A stretch of DNA of 64,000 nt from Saccharina japonica (GCA_008828725.1 MEHQ01001502.1:446157-510156), one strand, 5' to 3'. Shown: positions 1 to 13,016, numbered from the stretch's first letter. Numbers and translations: made by a program. Notes: generated from the letters alone by a model not told the origin.

Positions 1-780
1 GCTTCAATGAGCTGGGGGGGGGAGTTTACCTATAGACTATAGACGTGTTGAGGTATGCTGTCCTCTGGAGTTTAACGATGTTGGTTTCGATTTTAAAAAA
101 ATGGCGGTTGCGAACGAGCACCCGAGGGGTCTACGCGAGCGAAAAAAAAGCGGTGTTCACTCTTCTTTTTTTTTCACGGTCGCGCTGACCGGTTATAACC
201 GGTCTTGTCGCCTTCAGAATTAAAGCGACGTTCAAGGGCTCTTAAGTGCGTGAGGGCTTGTAATATAATCTCCGCGCGCAGAGTGATAATAGGATGGCCC
301 TCTTTGTAACGTTATCATGTTGACCCTCTGGTACCATAATATTACCCAGGGGAGCGCCACCGGCCTATGTCCTTAACGAGCAGAGTGATTATAGGCTGGC
401 CTTTTTGTAAAATCGTCCTGTTGACCTTGGTACTTCTAGCGTATCATCCAGGAGAGAGTCACCGACCTGTATCCTCACGTCATGCTTTAGATCTTTCGGG
501 GCAGATACATCCCTGATTCCTATGGTCTGCACGATCTAGATCACATTTTCCTGGCGAGATCTGTATTGACATACGTAGCTCTTTTTGCGCACGTTGTTTA
601 CCGGGTGGGATCTATACGATACCGCTCTTTCGCATAACATGTGCAAATGTTTGCCGGGCGGGGATCTGTATAGTACAGCTCTTCTACTACAACATATCTC
701 TAGGAAAAAGTACGATCTACTGTACGTAGATCTAGATCGTGATCTGTCCGATATGTACAGTACTTTGGACGTATTGCCGC
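1..780. other. Intergenic; diverged 100-bp direct repeat and GATC-rich segment
   Basis: Two diverged copies of a 100-bp unit beginning AGAGTGATNATAGG lie at about 280-380 and 381-482. Bases 490-770 are GATC-rich and include AGATCTAGATCGTGATCTGT followed by CCGAT, a text that recurs near 28040, 40000 and 58370. No gene seen. Confidence 0.6.
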
Positions 781-954
781 TTAACCCCTTATAACCCATT
801 CAGAACTGAAAAACATGTCCCACACTAATTCCAAGTAGTTTCTCCCCAAATTCGTGGGACCAGTTCTTAAGGGGTTAAGAACTGGTCCCACGTTTTTGGC
901 GACACGTTACTTGGAAGTAGTGTGGGATAAGTTTTGCAGTTCTGAAAGGGTTAA
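781..954. mobile_element. Palindromic TTAA-flanked MITE (piggyBac-like ends), copy 1
   Basis: Foldback element flanked by TTAA on both sides. Arms contain CAGAACTG, then CCCACACTAATTCCAAGTAG and GGGACCAGTTCTTAA. TTAA target sites with CCC/GGG ends are the known hallmark of the piggyBac superfamily. No coding capacity. Confidence 0.75.
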
Positions 955-1195
955 GTTAAGCTGGTGGATTGCGACTGGGGATACTGTGGCGTGCGCCACG
1001 ATGGCGAGATCAACCAAGTTGACCCACTAACGTGATGGGATCAATGCAAGAAGTCGTCGCGCGTCCCGATGTTTCTTTTTTTTGTTTGTTGGTCGGTCAG
1101 GGTATGAAATGATGCCAGTACCTCTTGGTTCGGTTGGCGCGTGCTGTTGACGCTGCCGGTCTGTACTACTATAGGCCCATCCAAAGCTATACTAA

Positions 1196-1433
1196 AATTA
1201 TTAAGAATGAACAGGAGAGCTGATCCAGACTGAATTTCTTATTCGAGAATGGGTGCGTTCCACACTAATCTTTGTATAACGACTCCTGAATTTATCATTC
1301 TCCTGCGAATATCAGCCTGTATTTCTCTTAGTGATCGCTTTCTTAGTGATCGTTTTCTGAGTGATCGTTTTCTGAGTGATTGTTTGCTGAGTGTATACCG
1401 ATAGGTTACAGAGGTATAGGTGTCCTGTACTGC
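1196..1433. mobile_element. Diverged member of the CAGTACAGGACACC-ended MITE family
   Basis: Ends in AGGTGTCCTGTACTG at 1432. The interior has AATTTCTTATTCGAGAATGG and TCCACACTAATCTTTGTATA like the better copies at 13017 and 42382, plus an expanded GTGATCGTTTTCT repeat at 1330-1390. Confidence 0.6.
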
Positions 1434-1870
1434 AACATCGAGACGACGGCTCCTATTATTGTCCACCACGGAGCGTTCTCTACTACATCGCGTACCTGTT
1501 CAACCTCTTGCTTTCCTTTCCGTATACCACTCTGACCGGAAATGTAAGGACCGTTGGAACTTCATGCTTATACCCCGACGATCGTTACATGTCCGTCCAT
1601 AGTACATCGAACTATTATACTTCGACTGCCGTCATGCTCAAACAAACACTTGACGGACCAAAATCTGTTTCTTGGGTCCCGCCACAGCAGTCACACAAAT
1701 TACAATTGCCACGCTCTAGCATCGGACCCGGCCCGTCTAGTCTGTATCCCCATATGATACCGATGGGTGGTGCTACGATAGAGGTATTAAGTATTAAGTA
1801 GTAATAGCACGTTTTTTCCTCCTGAGGCAAAAGCTTAATATTTGTGACTGATGGGCCTTCTCGACTAGCC

Positions 1871-2090
1871 TTAACCCATTCAGACCTGAAAAACTTATCC
1901 CACACTAATTCCAAGTACTTTGTTCCTAAATCCGGGGGACCAGTTCTTAACCCCTTAAGAACTGGTCCCACGAATTTGGGGACAAAACTACTTGGAATTA
2001 GTGTGGGGCCTTAAGAACTGGTCCCCCGGATTTAGGAACAAAGTACTTGGAATTAGTGTGGGATAAGTTTTTCAGTTCTGAATGGGTTAA
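1871..2090. mobile_element. Palindromic TTAA-flanked MITE, copy 2
   Basis: Same family, TTAA at 1871 and 2087. Contains an additional internal inverted segment (GGGACCAGTTCTTAA repeated), suggesting rearrangement or nesting. Confidence 0.75.
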
Positions 2091-2599
2091 GGGGTTGAGG
2101 GACAACATTGCCCAATATTATTGTTAGTATCCTTGCCATCCTTAACAATGTGTAGCATGAAAGAGCTTCAACGCTGATCACTCAGAAAACATTCCCCTCT
2201 GCGAAAGAGGAAAAGCCACACGGGGAAAAAAAAAAGAGCCCTCTGTACAAAGTATATGTATATGCTCCCTTCTGTAACTACGTTCGGTTATAATATCGTT
2301 CGTTTTTACTACAGTATCGTTCGAATATATATATATACATATATTATATATTTTATAATATGTATATATCTAGGCGACGGGATTGATTGCCCATCGGTTT
2401 TTTCAGGTCCGTAAAAAAAAAATTCTTCACACGTTTACGACGGCAAAAAAGGTGTCCCACACTGTTTTCAAGTACTTTGTGCCCCAAAATATGGTTTCAG
2501 TTCCGAAGCCGTTTTTGGAGGCGTGCTACAATAGGGGTATGTACTCGTACTGCTGTACCGTTTTTTGGCTGAAACGGTTTCTGAATGATATCGGGCTCC

Positions 2600-2710
2600 T
2601 TAACCCATTCAGAATTGAAAAACGTATCCCACACTAAATCCAAACACTAAATTAAATCCAAGCAGTTTGCCCCTAAATGCGTGGGACCAGTTCTTAAGGG
2701 ATTATAACCC
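2600..2710. mobile_element. TTAA-flanked MITE, truncated copy 3
   Basis: Left arm TTAACCCATTCAGAATTG through GTGGGACCAGTTCTTAAGG; the second arm is missing. Other partial copies lie at 43686-43740 and 45921-46005, and a short complete palindrome at 44393-44474. Confidence 0.65.
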
Positions 2711-2770
2711 AAAATCGACGGTCGTTCATTCATGTGTTGCAATATTAATATTGTTCATTTTATATCATAC

Positions 2771-3065
2771 TTAGGGCCCGTTTTAACGAAGAAGAAAAAA
2801 ATTCAATTTGGAATTTTTTTTATTCAAATCCGCTTTTCATTGGTCAACACACGCACCAGCACCAAAGATTAGGATCTTGGGGCATAAAAATTGGTGCTGG
2901 TGCGTGTGTTGACCAATGAAAAGCGAATTTTTATTTTTATTTTTCCAAATTGAATTTATTTTATACTCGTTAATACGGGCCCTAACCCGAATTAACGAGT
3001 ATAAAATAAATTCAATTTGGAAAAAATAAAATTCAAATTCGCTTTTCATTGAAAACGGGCCCTTA
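2771..3065. mobile_element. Tourist/Harbinger-like MITE with GGGCCC ends, copy 1 (rearranged)
   Basis: TTA-GGGCCCGTTTTAACGA at the left and AACGGGCCC-TTA at the right. The interior has inverted TTGGTCAACACACGCACCAG segments. TWA target duplications with GG-rich ends fit the PIF/Harbinger superfamily. An inner GGGCCC-TAA junction at about 2980 shows a nested or partly duplicated structure. Confidence 0.75.
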
Positions 3066-3133
3066 GGCCATGGGACCGTTCATCGGGTATGTAACACTTT
3101 CAGTTTCCTCCAAAAAACAGTTTTTGGGCGAGG

Positions 3134-3394
3134 TATAGAGAGCTCCTTAAGTCACCACCCTCAGAAGGCAGAAATAACATGGTGACGTACTAATAGTATA
3201 GAGCGTCTCTGGGTGACTTACTATTACTAATGACTTACTAATAGTATAGAGCGCCTCAAGTGAGGGGCCTCAGGGTCTACCATACCACTACCATACCACT
3301 GTTATTATGTTATTATACCAATATTGACGCATGCTGCGGTAGAGGTACATGGTATTTTTTTCTGAAGTGGTGGTCACTTGAGGAGCTCTCTATA
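3134..3394. mobile_element. 261-bp element with 26-bp terminal inverted repeats
   Basis: The left end TATAGAGAGCTCCTTAAGTC and the right-end complement TATAGAGAGCTCCTCAAGTG continue into ACCACC. Related ends occur near 4780, 47690 and 53660. No coding frame. Confidence 0.7.
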
Positions 3395-3590
3395 CGATCA
3401 CCGACAAAATGGCCTTGGAGGAGGATAATGTGGTTTTCTGCTTTCGGGAATGTTATGAGGGATCAACGTTGAAGCTCGTGCTGCACATTGTCGGATGGCA
3501 AAGATAATAACAATAAGTGCTACGGCCTTAGTAGTATAAAATGAAACATTCTGCAACTCAAGAACGAGAGATCACGACGATTTGGGGGGG

Positions 3591-4196
3591 TAAGGGCCCG
3601 AATTAACGAGTATAAAATAAATTCAATTTGGAAAAAATAAAATTCAAATTCGCTTTTCAATGGTCAACACACGCACCACACCAGCACCAACTATTATGCC
3701 CCAAGATCCTAATCTTTGGTGCTGGTGCGTGTGTTGACCAATGAAAAGCGATTTTGAACTTTTTTTTTTCCAAGATCCTAATCTTTGGTGCTGGTGCGTG
3801 TGTTGACCAATGAAAAGCGAATTTGAACTTTATTTTTTCCAAATTGAATTTATTTTATACTCGTTAATTCGGGCCCTAAGGGCCCATACTAACGAGTATA
3901 AAATAAATCAAATTTGGGAAAAATAAAATTCAAATTCGCTTTTCAATGGTCAACACACGCACCACACCAGCACCAACTATTATGCCCCAAGATCCTAATC
4001 TTTGGTGCTGGTGCGCGTGTTGACCAATGAAAAGCGTTTTTTTTTTTTTTTTCAAATTGATTTTTTTCTTCTTCGTTAAAACGGGCCCTGGGGTACAATC
4101 TTTGGTGCTGGTGCGTGTGTTGACCAATGAAAAGCGGATTTGAATAAAAAAAATTCCAAATTGAATTATTTTCTTCTTCGTTTAAACGGGCCCTAA
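3591..4196. mobile_element. Composite of nested GGGCCC-ended MITEs
   Basis: TAA-GGGCCC at 3591 and GGGCCC-TAA at 4194. Inside lie several head-to-head arms with AATTCAATTTGG, CGCTTTTCA and GGTGCTGGTGCGTGTGTTG, and internal GGGCCC junctions near 3875 and 4085. At least two insertions into the same family. Confidence 0.8.
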
Positions 4197-4204
4197 GGAG
4201 CTCC

Positions 4205-5350
4205 GTTATTCAGAAACAAAACCAGCCAAAAAAAAAGAGCTACGAGTACTCGTACCTCTATCGTTGCACGCGTCTGTTACACCACTATTATTATACCTTA
4301 GAGATAGAAGAAGAGCAGGTTTATTCCCTTTGCGTGATGAAAGACTGAGACAAAAGGGGAAGGGAATCTGGGAACCCCCCTGGTTCCCATCTGAGATACG
4401 CCTTCCAAGTAATACCAATACGATCCAAATACCTGATACCCAGGTATTTACCATGCGATTCCACATCATTCCAGCAGTACCATAACACATACCTGGTACC
4501 ATTATACACCACGACACTGGCGTGGGCTTAGTTCTCTCTTGACGCGTGCTATGTACGATAATAGAGGTAGCACATTTTTCGACTCAAGTGTTTTTCTGAA
4601 TGATATCGGGCTCCTTAACCCAACCTCGTCGGACTTTTCCTTTTCTTGTGTGTTGCACTAGTTTTCAATACGTGCTTCGTAGTGTGTATCTACGCCGCCA
4701 TGATGGGGTTGTTCGCCCCGTATATAGCACTTTCATTCTCCTCCAAAAAAACGTTTTTTTTTTTTACTTTGTAATAGCATAGAGCTCCTCAAGTTAGCAG
4801 CCTGAGAAACAAAATGGTGAACCTCTACCGTAGTATACGTCTCTTCAACCACAGACAGTATGTAGGTAGGTATTCTGTGGAACGATCGTGGTCGGGTAGA
4901 GAGAAAGGATTTCGTGCCCGCAGTTTTCTGATTTTGTCAATTTTTTGGGTCGGATTTTTTTCATTGGTGGAAAATCCTTGGTAGACGTTTGTCGTCATCC
5001 GGAACCGTGACGTCACGTTTTGGAAAAAACTTAGAAAAGTGGCCGTGGATGATGACGTCAGTCTTCTTTTTTGCGGAAAATTTACCGGAGAAAAGTTTTA
5101 TTCGGAGCGCGGCTTGCAACTTACGCGACCGGGGTACCGTCGCCTATCTGTATTGGTAAAGCCGGATGTAAGGTGTACGTAGACCGTAGTTGTTGTAGGT
5201 CGTTGTTATCTTGGAATATAGTGTGGCCTCGCGGGCGCGCCGCCCTTGGGTGTTTCGGTCCCAGATCTCGTCGTGGGCCAGAGGGGGGGGGGGGCACACA
5301 GCAGGGTGAAACCGGCCGTCTCTCATAGATAGGTCTTCCAGCCAAATAAT
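4205..5350. other. No gene seen
   Basis: Unique and moderately AT-rich sequence, with a GAGCTCCTCAAGTTAGCAGC element end near 4785 and a short G run at 5283-5293. No frame with coding character. Confidence 0.5.
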
Positions 5351-5520
5351 GGTCTATATCTGTATCTGTATCTGTATCTGTAATCTGTAATCTGTAATCT
5401 GTATCTGTATCTGCCTCTGTCTCTGTATCTGTACCTGTATCTGTATCTATATATGTATCTATATCTGTATCTATATCTGTATCTGTACCTGCATCTTTTT
5501 CTGTATCTGTATCTGTGTAC
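5351..5520 (+). repeat. TCTGTA hexamer repeat
   Basis: About 165 bp of TCTGTA/TCTATA units with single-base variants. Confidence 0.95.
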
Positions 5521-6120
5521 GTATGTATCTGTACCCATTCACGCTGCCTGACGTGCCCTGTTTTCCTGCCCTATCTTGGTGGCGCACTGCTTGCTACTGA
5601 ACATCCAGAAAGGGAGACGCCCGACAACACCGGTGTCACTCTCCTTGCGCTTCCACCCCCGTCAAAAACACGCCCGGTTTTCCCCTGCGATGACCACGGT
5701 TTAGGGACTACCAGGTAGTAAAGTAACTACTTAACACTTAAGACAACACACACCCTGAGATGCATTTCTGGACCAATTTGCTCAAAAACTACATGTAGGG
5801 GGGCACGCACAGCGAAAATGGTGGCTTTGGAATTATCTCGTCGACATCGCGTTCCATAAGAGGCACATCTCTTCAGCGTTCGTATTTTCCCTGCTGTCGA
5901 GAAATCCAGCTTGGGAGTTCGTTCACCAGGTTGGGAAATTCATCCGAGAGGGGATGCGTTATCTTGCACATGTTTTACACGGTAACTGCTGCGCACCCCA
6001 CACGGGTTGATGTACCCCCCTCTCCGCCTTGAAAGGGATGCGTGGTCAATAATAATAGTCACATAACCAAAGCAAGCAACAAAAGAGTACGCCCCCCCCC
6101 CCTCCCCCCCATTTTCCGCT

Positions 6121-6320
6121 CACCAGCGGTTCTTAGTAGGATGCAGCTCCCCTTCATGCGACTCGCCCAACACCTCACGGCGCTTCGGCTTGGTGCTAGC
6201 AATGCCTGCCGTGGTCGGTGAAAACCCGACATGCTCCGTCCCGGCATTGTAGGGATGCGAGGGTCTATGCCATACGACTACGGCCATGCATAAAAATGAA
6301 GTACACCCCCCCCCCCCTCC
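6121..6320 (+). repeat. Poly-C-ended dispersed repeat, copy
   Basis: GCGGTTCTTAGTAGGATGCA, then ATGCGACTCGCCCAACACCT, CGGTGAAAACCCGACATGCT, CCGGCATTGTAGGGATGCGA, then a C run. Better copies lie at 22838-23033 and 23052-23271. A sister sequence (GATGCGTGGTCAAT, then a C run) precedes it at 6030-6110. Confidence 0.75.
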
Positions 6321-7060
6321 CCGCCGCGCCCCCCCGGGACCCCCCCCCTTCCCTTTCGCGGCCACAATGTCGAGGACCATAATACCGTGCTATCGTACAC
6401 GCTGAGAACACACACACGTTCAAGTCGGAAATTACCACAACTTTTCCTCGACGTACATAAAACATGTATGTACATGGCGGTACGCGATAATACCGCTTGC
6501 GCACCCCTTACTTTGGAGCACAGGCGCGAATTCTAATTCCAGGGTGTCCTATGATACCATAAAAATAAAACAAAAACAATGGGGTTTCTTATATATTTTC
6601 GGACAAAAAGTCCAGTCAACAACTTCCTAGCTACGAGTATCCCAAGGGCTGTCCCGGTATGTATGCTGACTGTTGTATGAATTATGCAACCCCCTACGTT
6701 GTGACCAGGGGGAGGGGGGGGGGGGGGGGGGGGGTCCACCTGTACAAGCAGTGCATGATCTATGATGTGACATTTAGATGATCTGGCATCCCCCCCCCCC
6801 CAGGGGGGGGGGGTCTTCTGTCTGTGGAGATTTTTGAGGCGCCGCCGCCCGTGCAAGTCATGACACTATCGACTCCATTCATACTTGTGTTTTTCTCGTA
6901 CTTTTTGTTCGCCGAAGGCTAGAAACGGACTCGCTCCGCGTTCTCGTTATACCGCCTCGATACTCGGCTGGCTCTATTGTCTACGGTATCCATTACTGCT
7001 GCTTACGTATTGAAACATGGTATAATATCATCTACGACCCCCTGGTGATAACATGATGGT
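6321..7060. other. No gene seen; long G and C runs
   Basis: Runs of ten or more C or G at 6307-6350, 6713-6734 and 6790-6811. No coding frame with support. Confidence 0.5.
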
Positions 7061-7177
7061 ATTACTGGGGGCCATAGTAAATAAGACCAAATATTGTTAC
7101 TAAAAATATGTAAACATATAGGTTTTTGTTTGTACCGTAGGTCCTATTTATTAGTATTTACTATGGCCCCCGTAAAT
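7061..7177. mobile_element. MITE with GGGGGCCATAGTAAATA ends
   Basis: The left end GGGGGCCATAGTAAATA is matched by TATTTACTATGGCCCCC at the right. The interior has AAGACCAAATATTGTTACTA and TACCGTAGGTCCTATTTA. Relatives lie at 38806-38912, 39065-39172 and 44485-44575. Confidence 0.75.
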
Positions 7178-8192
7178 AGGAGACAGACGATGCCTACAAA
7201 TACGAGTGTCTCTCTGTAGAACCAGCACGGACACCTGTTGATGTCGACCGGTATATAAAGAAAGCACACACGCACATGCTGGGTGCTGTGCTGCTGTACG
7301 TACAGAGTAGCAGCGTGAGTGTGAGCTACCAGGTACGGGTGTGAGCCGTCGTTGCTGTCACAGCGCACGTTGCAACAACAAAAGCAAGAACGCAAGAACG
7401 GGATTGTTTGATTGTTTGCTGCATGCACAAGGCATTTACAAAAATTTGCAAAAAGAATACCGGTACTACGTACCTGGGGACGAAATGAAATAAAAGCAGC
7501 ACACCACAGCAGCAGCAGCACGTCTGTACATGCTGCCATGGGCCATGGGGGACAGCCACATATAAACTGGCCGAATCTCAACTTGGCAGCCTGAGAACTG
7601 CCTGAGGTCGCGTGCGTGTTAGACATTAGCCCTCGTGAAGGGTGCGTAGCTTCAGCGCAAGGCAGGCGCTCTACGACTTGTCGTATTCTGGGAGAGTATC
7701 TCCTCTCAACTCTCTCTGAAACAACTGCAGAGCATTCGGGGATTGTGCGAGGAGCGAGGAACAAAAAAGACCCCAAAAAAAAACAAGAAGCAAAAAACGA
7801 CAAAAAAAAGCTCAGAAAACTGAAAATTTGATAAAACTTGGTCTCTGTGGTCGAGGACAATTCGATATTTCACCACAACAACCATGATGTGCAACTTGAC
7901 ATGGGCACAACAATACAAGTCGCTACACTGCAAACCACGACCATGTGATACGTCTAGAGCTAGGCTGTAATGTACTGTTAGTTCCCACGCTCTAGTCTAT
8001 ATTTACCAGGGCTATCTAGATCAACCGCGGTGCACTGACAGTGATGATGCGAGATGGTGCGAGGCACTTGAAAATCTCCATTGCTTCATGCTTTTGCGCT
8101 CTTGCCGTACAAAAAATTGAAATTTCTCGCAAAAGCGTTTCGTAAACGTACTTTCCCGGTCCCCTGGGTTTCAAGTGGTATGCCGTTTATTT

Positions 8193-8303
8193 CCTTGGAC
8201 GACGAGCCGCTGTCCGGGAATATAAGGACATTAATAAATACTACTTAAAATGTGAACATTACTTATATTTTAGGACGAGCTAAGTGCGGCTCGTCGTCCA
8301 AGG
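8193..8303. repeat. Inverted repeat with CCTTGGACGACGAGCCGC ends
   Basis: CCTTGGACGACGAGCCGC at 8193 and GCGGCTCGTCGTCCAAGG ending at 8303. The inner part has AATATAAGGAC and the weaker complement ACTTATATTTT, like the smaller TA-flanked hairpins. Confidence 0.8.
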
Positions 8304-8499
8304 ATAGAGTGGGCGCAGTAACACCATTAGCCTTCGTGTTGCCTGGGCAGAGAGCGGGGTGCAGTATCCACCGCGCAAACCAAGACACGTCTGCACCGAA
8401 GACGACCAGGCATCGCCTTGGCAAGAGAGTTGAAGATCTGCGCGTCAACGCCCTGAGGGTCAGAGTCCGTCGCTCAGGATTGGGGGTGAGCTAAAATTA

Positions 8500-8937
8500 C
8501 AAACCAACGCAATTCTCGGTCTTTGCCAAACAGAAACGCAGCGTAGTGGGCGTGGGGCCGGGTGCGTGCACGGGCACCGCGCCCGCTCCCCGGGCATCGC
8601 TAGACACACCCTCCTTCCTGTCGGGATGCGTGCTCCGGCTTGCGCTGTTGTCCTGCTTCTTCTTGTCCGGGCTCACAAAGTGAGGGGGTTGGGGTGTCTA
8701 CCCGGTACCCAGCTGAGGAGAATACAGACCCGACCGCCACCGTTGTACACAGCCCGCACCCGTTGCCATGGTGCCACCGCCCGCGTTGCGTCTGTGCTAG
8801 TTGACGCGACCCCAGCGCCCCTGGTCCTCTTGCCTTGTCAGGCGTCCTGCCTTTTTCGGTCGCCAAAGCGGCTCGTTTTGCTGTCGGGAGCGTCCGTTTG
8901 TGTCATTCAACGAACGATGCTCACCTGACAAGGTAGC

Positions 8938-8973
<36 letters not shown>

Positions 8974-9420
8974 GGCAGCAGAAGCAGCGGGAGTATTCAA
9001 AGCAAGTCTGCGATCACAGCGAATCTCGGATCGCGCGCGTTGCGTGCAGCGAACACCTCCCCACTCGAGCAGAGAGAAAGCCGTGCCTCCCTCAGCTTCC
9101 TCTCTGTAGCCTCTCTTGTCGTCGTGGGCTTAGACAGAGGCGGGTCCGTCTCCTTGTGTTGATTTTTGCCGGGCTTCTTCCCTCCGAGTTTTCGAGACGT
9201 TGCATTTTTTTTTCGGTGTTGCATTTTGTGCGGTTTGGCGTGCGGATTGGAGGTCCCTCCTGTTCCACGAAGCAAGAAGAGAGAGAGCATCGACCCTCGG
9301 TGAGGCTCACACCCCGCGCCCACAGGCCTCGCATCATGTCAAGCAGTGCACCTGTTGCTTCTCGCTGCTCGCGCTCTGGTCCCCTCGCGTTGCTCTGCGC
9401 ACGCTAGACGAGGTTGCGTA
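8500..9420. other. GC-rich island with CAG/GCA run
   Basis: The most GC-rich stretch of the first 19 kb, with a CAG run at 8940-8970. Frames on both strands are short and end in stops; none has recognisable protein text. It could be promoter or 5' untranslated sequence of a gene, but I cannot show this. Confidence 0.35.
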
Positions 9421-10430
9421 AACCTAAACCCGGCTCGATTGCCTCCGCTCTCTCTCAGAGAGCTGCTGCTGGTGCTGCTGCTGCCGCTGCTGCCTGATGA
9501 TGCTGCTCCTGTATCATAATCAAATGATTGTTCGTTTTTTTTTTTGAAGCCAAACAAGTCAAACACAACACAGAAGAGAAAATGCCGGTTCAGGATTTTC
9601 ATTCGTTTTTTTTTCCCTCCCGCACTACGAACAAGTGTTTTTTTTTGGGATGCTGTTTTTTGGAGACGGCGGTTTGACCTCTTGACTGACCTCTCCCCAC
9701 GCACTAAATATAGTATGTTGAGGGATAAGTATACCTTGACGCGTCAAGAAACACCGGTCTTCTATGCTGCTGTTGTAGCATCTTTGTCGACCATGACCCA
9801 CCACCGAGAGTGACCGACAGCGACAGCCAGTGCGAAGCCGTTCCGACATGATCGGAAGTGGAAAGCGTAGGACCGAGCGAGTTGAAGCTGCTGCTCTTGC
9901 CCTCTCTGTTGCAGCAGCCATAAGCAGTACTCGTACGTACGAGTACGCAGTTGGGTTGCGCTGAGCGAATGTCTCAATGGTATGATGGCGCACTCGTGAT
10001 ATTTTTGTTGTACACCTGGTCCTACTGCTGGTAGTCTCAGCTCTGCTGTACCCTGCCTGCACCCTGGAGACTGCAGACATAGATGGAGAGCCAGGGAACT
10101 CTCTGCTTTCTAAAACTTGAAAAAAGACACTTCAGCTGCTGTGTTTGTTGGAGGGCCATAGGGTCGAACCTCATATTTTTGCAAGGTGCGTGTGATACTC
10201 GTACTCGTACCTCGACCGCGCGTGCGGGTGTACGGCCTCACGTTTACGGCGTGCCCTACGTGCTCGTATTCGCTCGTGGTGTGCGTACGATTTTTTTTTT
10301 TTTCAGATTTTTTTTTGAGCAGTCGGTCTTGCTGCTGCTGTTGTACTGACATCGGGATGCAATCATCCCAAGGATGCTGGTATGCTGGTGCAGAGTGCAG
10401 AGTGCAGACTACCAGGTATGCTGCTGCTGG

Positions 10431-10464
<34 letters not shown>

Positions 10465-12290
10465 ATGCCTGCAATTGCTACGTACGTACAAACAGCCAGT
10501 AGGGCTCGATCATATCATAGCGCTTGTCCTCGTACATGGCTCTACAGAGTACACACCACGGCCAGACCGCAGTAGCAGCAGCAGTAGCAGGAGCAGGATA
10601 AAATATTGTCCCTGTGTTGTGTCCCAATCTCGTGCGGCATCGTACAGCTGCGTTCAGGTCTATGATTCCAGTGCAGACGTCCAGACGTCCAGGCCAGCGT
10701 TTTTCAAGCTCATGTATGCTCGTATCATACATATTGCGCGAATGATTTTGATATTATGAAAGGTGTATGATATTGATTCACTCAAGCCTCTGTCTGCTGC
10801 AGATACAACCAAGACATAGTGCATGACCTGTACGAGCACGAGGGAGTGAGTCGATCTGCCACATGGGACAGATCGCCATCTAAAGCAGTCAGTACGAACG
10901 TACGAACTCATCTACTGTACTGTAGATCCTACCCTTTGCCGCTGTGAAAGGTTGTGCAGAAGCTGTATGCCTGCACATACATCAGTACGAGGTCCAACCC
11001 AGGAAATAGGCACCACCTGTATCATATGTACGTACCGCAGCAGTACAGGTCCAACTCAGGAAATATGTAGCAGGTACGTCAAGGGTACGTGCTTAGATCA
11101 TGCAGATTATTTGTCTCCCACCCGTCAACATGAGCTACGAGTATCGTACTCGTCCTGCTGTGTACGTACAGAGCAGGAATGTATCTGCCCTGACCTATCT
11201 ACTCGTACGAGCACAGCAGTATCGTAGTATTAATAGTATAAATAGGAGTTAATCGGTGTTGTGTCCGTGGTGTGGAATGTTATCTTTGCCGCTGTTCCCG
11301 AGAGAAATTCACGCGAGGTTCGCTCTGTTCACGCTGAGTTGTCAAGTCACCCACTACAGACATCTAAACCACTATTAATACCTGGTACTCCTGTAGTACT
11401 ACTGCTGCTGTTGGTATAGTATGTACGTCCTTACTTCGCAGCTACGCGTACGACGTACCTGTACTGCTGATGACTGCTGACTGACTACGATGTATTGCAG
11501 CTATGAATACGTACCAGGTATTGGTACGACGATTGGGGCTGGTTTATCCATACATAAGCCGTCTTGTATTCATCTGCAAGCGGCAGTAGACGTACTGATT
11601 ACTGATGGACTAAAAAGCAGAGTGCTCATCGCATTACGTGCTGGTACAGAGTGCTCATCGCATTACGTACTGGTACAGCAGTAGGTCGACCCCTTGGGAC
11701 TCGAGAGGGGACATTCAAGAGTCGAACGTAGCGATTATACACAGCACCGACCACACGAAGTCGCCCGGTACACAGCAGTTAGTAGGGGTCCGCCAGTACG
11801 GCGGTGGTGTGCCAGAGCGATGTGACCGCCTTATTGGGGGGAGCCGCCTTATTTGTTCCAGGTTCTGAGTGATGCTCCACAGTCCCGCCAAGCGATTATG
11901 ACCGCCTTGTATCGGGATACCGCCTTATCATCGTCAGACCGCCTTATGGGGGGACCCCTACTGCTGTACCAGGTACCTGGTATAAGGGATGTGTCCTATC
12001 TACTTGCTACTACTGCTGTAAGTGCAGTGGAAGGAGATAAACTACTGAACTACAGAGTACAGCCGTATTTACACTCGCGCATGATGATACGAGTATCCTT
12101 GTGCTTTGTAATGCTGTTGCTCAAGGTTATTATGACCGCGTTTGTCGTTTTTGGGTCTCTATACCTTGTGGGCCCTACTATTAAAAGTGTATATACCGTG
12201 TACCTATATACGAGTACTGGTGACTAACTCCCTACGTTTGTTTGTGTTTTTAACGTTGCTTTTTTCTTATTTTTTATCCCATACCTGGTA
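9421..12290. other. No gene seen; CTG runs and dispersed TACCWGGTA words
   Basis: CTG runs at 9465-9510 and 10420-10465, GATC/CTGTA-rich text at 10840-11100, and four TACCWGGTA words around 11379-11982. No coding frame supported. Confidence 0.5.
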
Positions 12291-12299
12291 CATACCAGT

Positions 12300-12590
12300 A
12301 CGTATTTCTTCGCCCTTCTTCCTCGCTCCCTCCTATTAATATTAACAGTCGTAACTCAGATGCGGGGTCACATATTATACATGTACGCAGCAGGCTCTTC
12401 TCCCCCCCTCCCCCCTACGGTTCGGTACGTGGCTTTCATTTTTATCGCGAGAAGACTTCAGACTTGAGCTCTTTCTTCCATCGTCGGCTCGAGTCGATTT
12501 GCGCCTACCCTCGCTCTTAATTCCTAGGCGCTCTCAGGAGTTGGTTTCCTTTTATTTTGTTTTTGCGTTGAACAGCAGCAGCTACGTATT
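12300..12590 (-). mobile_element. SINE-like element, diverged copy without tRNA head
   Basis: In antisense to SIN3: ATCTTCGCCC-like start, AGTCGTAACTCAGATGCGGG, an insertion, TTTTTATCGCGAGAAGACTT, then TCGGCTCGAGTCGATTTGCG. Matches the body of the copies at 45506 and 51639. Confidence 0.7.
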
Positions 12591-12651
12591 AGTAGTATGA
12601 TCATTTGACCGCCCAGCAGGTCTCACCGGAATTAAGAAACAGTGCGTACAG

Positions 12652-12812
12652 CAGTACAGGACACCTTATAAGAAACAGGAAATCTGATCCAGGCTAGATT
12701 TCTTACATATTATTAATTCCGGTATAACGACTCCCGAATTTCTCATGATCCTGCGATTCTCAGCCTGCCTTTCTTATTGCTCGTTTTCTTATTGGGTGTC
12801 ATGTACTACTGT
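12652..12812. mobile_element. CAGTACAGGACACC-ended MITE, degraded copy
   Basis: CAGTACAGGACACC at the left, a degraded GGGTGTCATGTACTA at the right, and the common interior TGATCCAGGCTAGATTTCTT. Confidence 0.65.
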
Positions 12813-13016
12813 ATTCCATAAATTACAGATATACAGTACGTAGGATACAGGTATTTTGGGACATGTTAAGAGCCTATTTTTTTACCGCACTCCTGTTGTG
12901 TAGACAAAACACTTGTAATTAGAGTCAGATTCAGGTACATGCACGTACAGCAAGCAGTGCAGTCACTACTATAATAAGAAAAGGGTTAACCCCTTTTAAA
13001 GGATATATGGGGTATA

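Noticed and set aside
7144-7860. 238-codon minus-strand frame with hydrophobic N-terminus
   Set aside because: Begins in an A-rich tract, overlaps a MITE at its end, has no recognisable domain, and similar lengths can occur by chance here.
8566-9109. Ala-rich or Ser-rich frames in the GC-rich island as a SIN3 N-terminus
   Set aside because: No SIN3-like text, no consistent splice sites and no phase link to exon 1.
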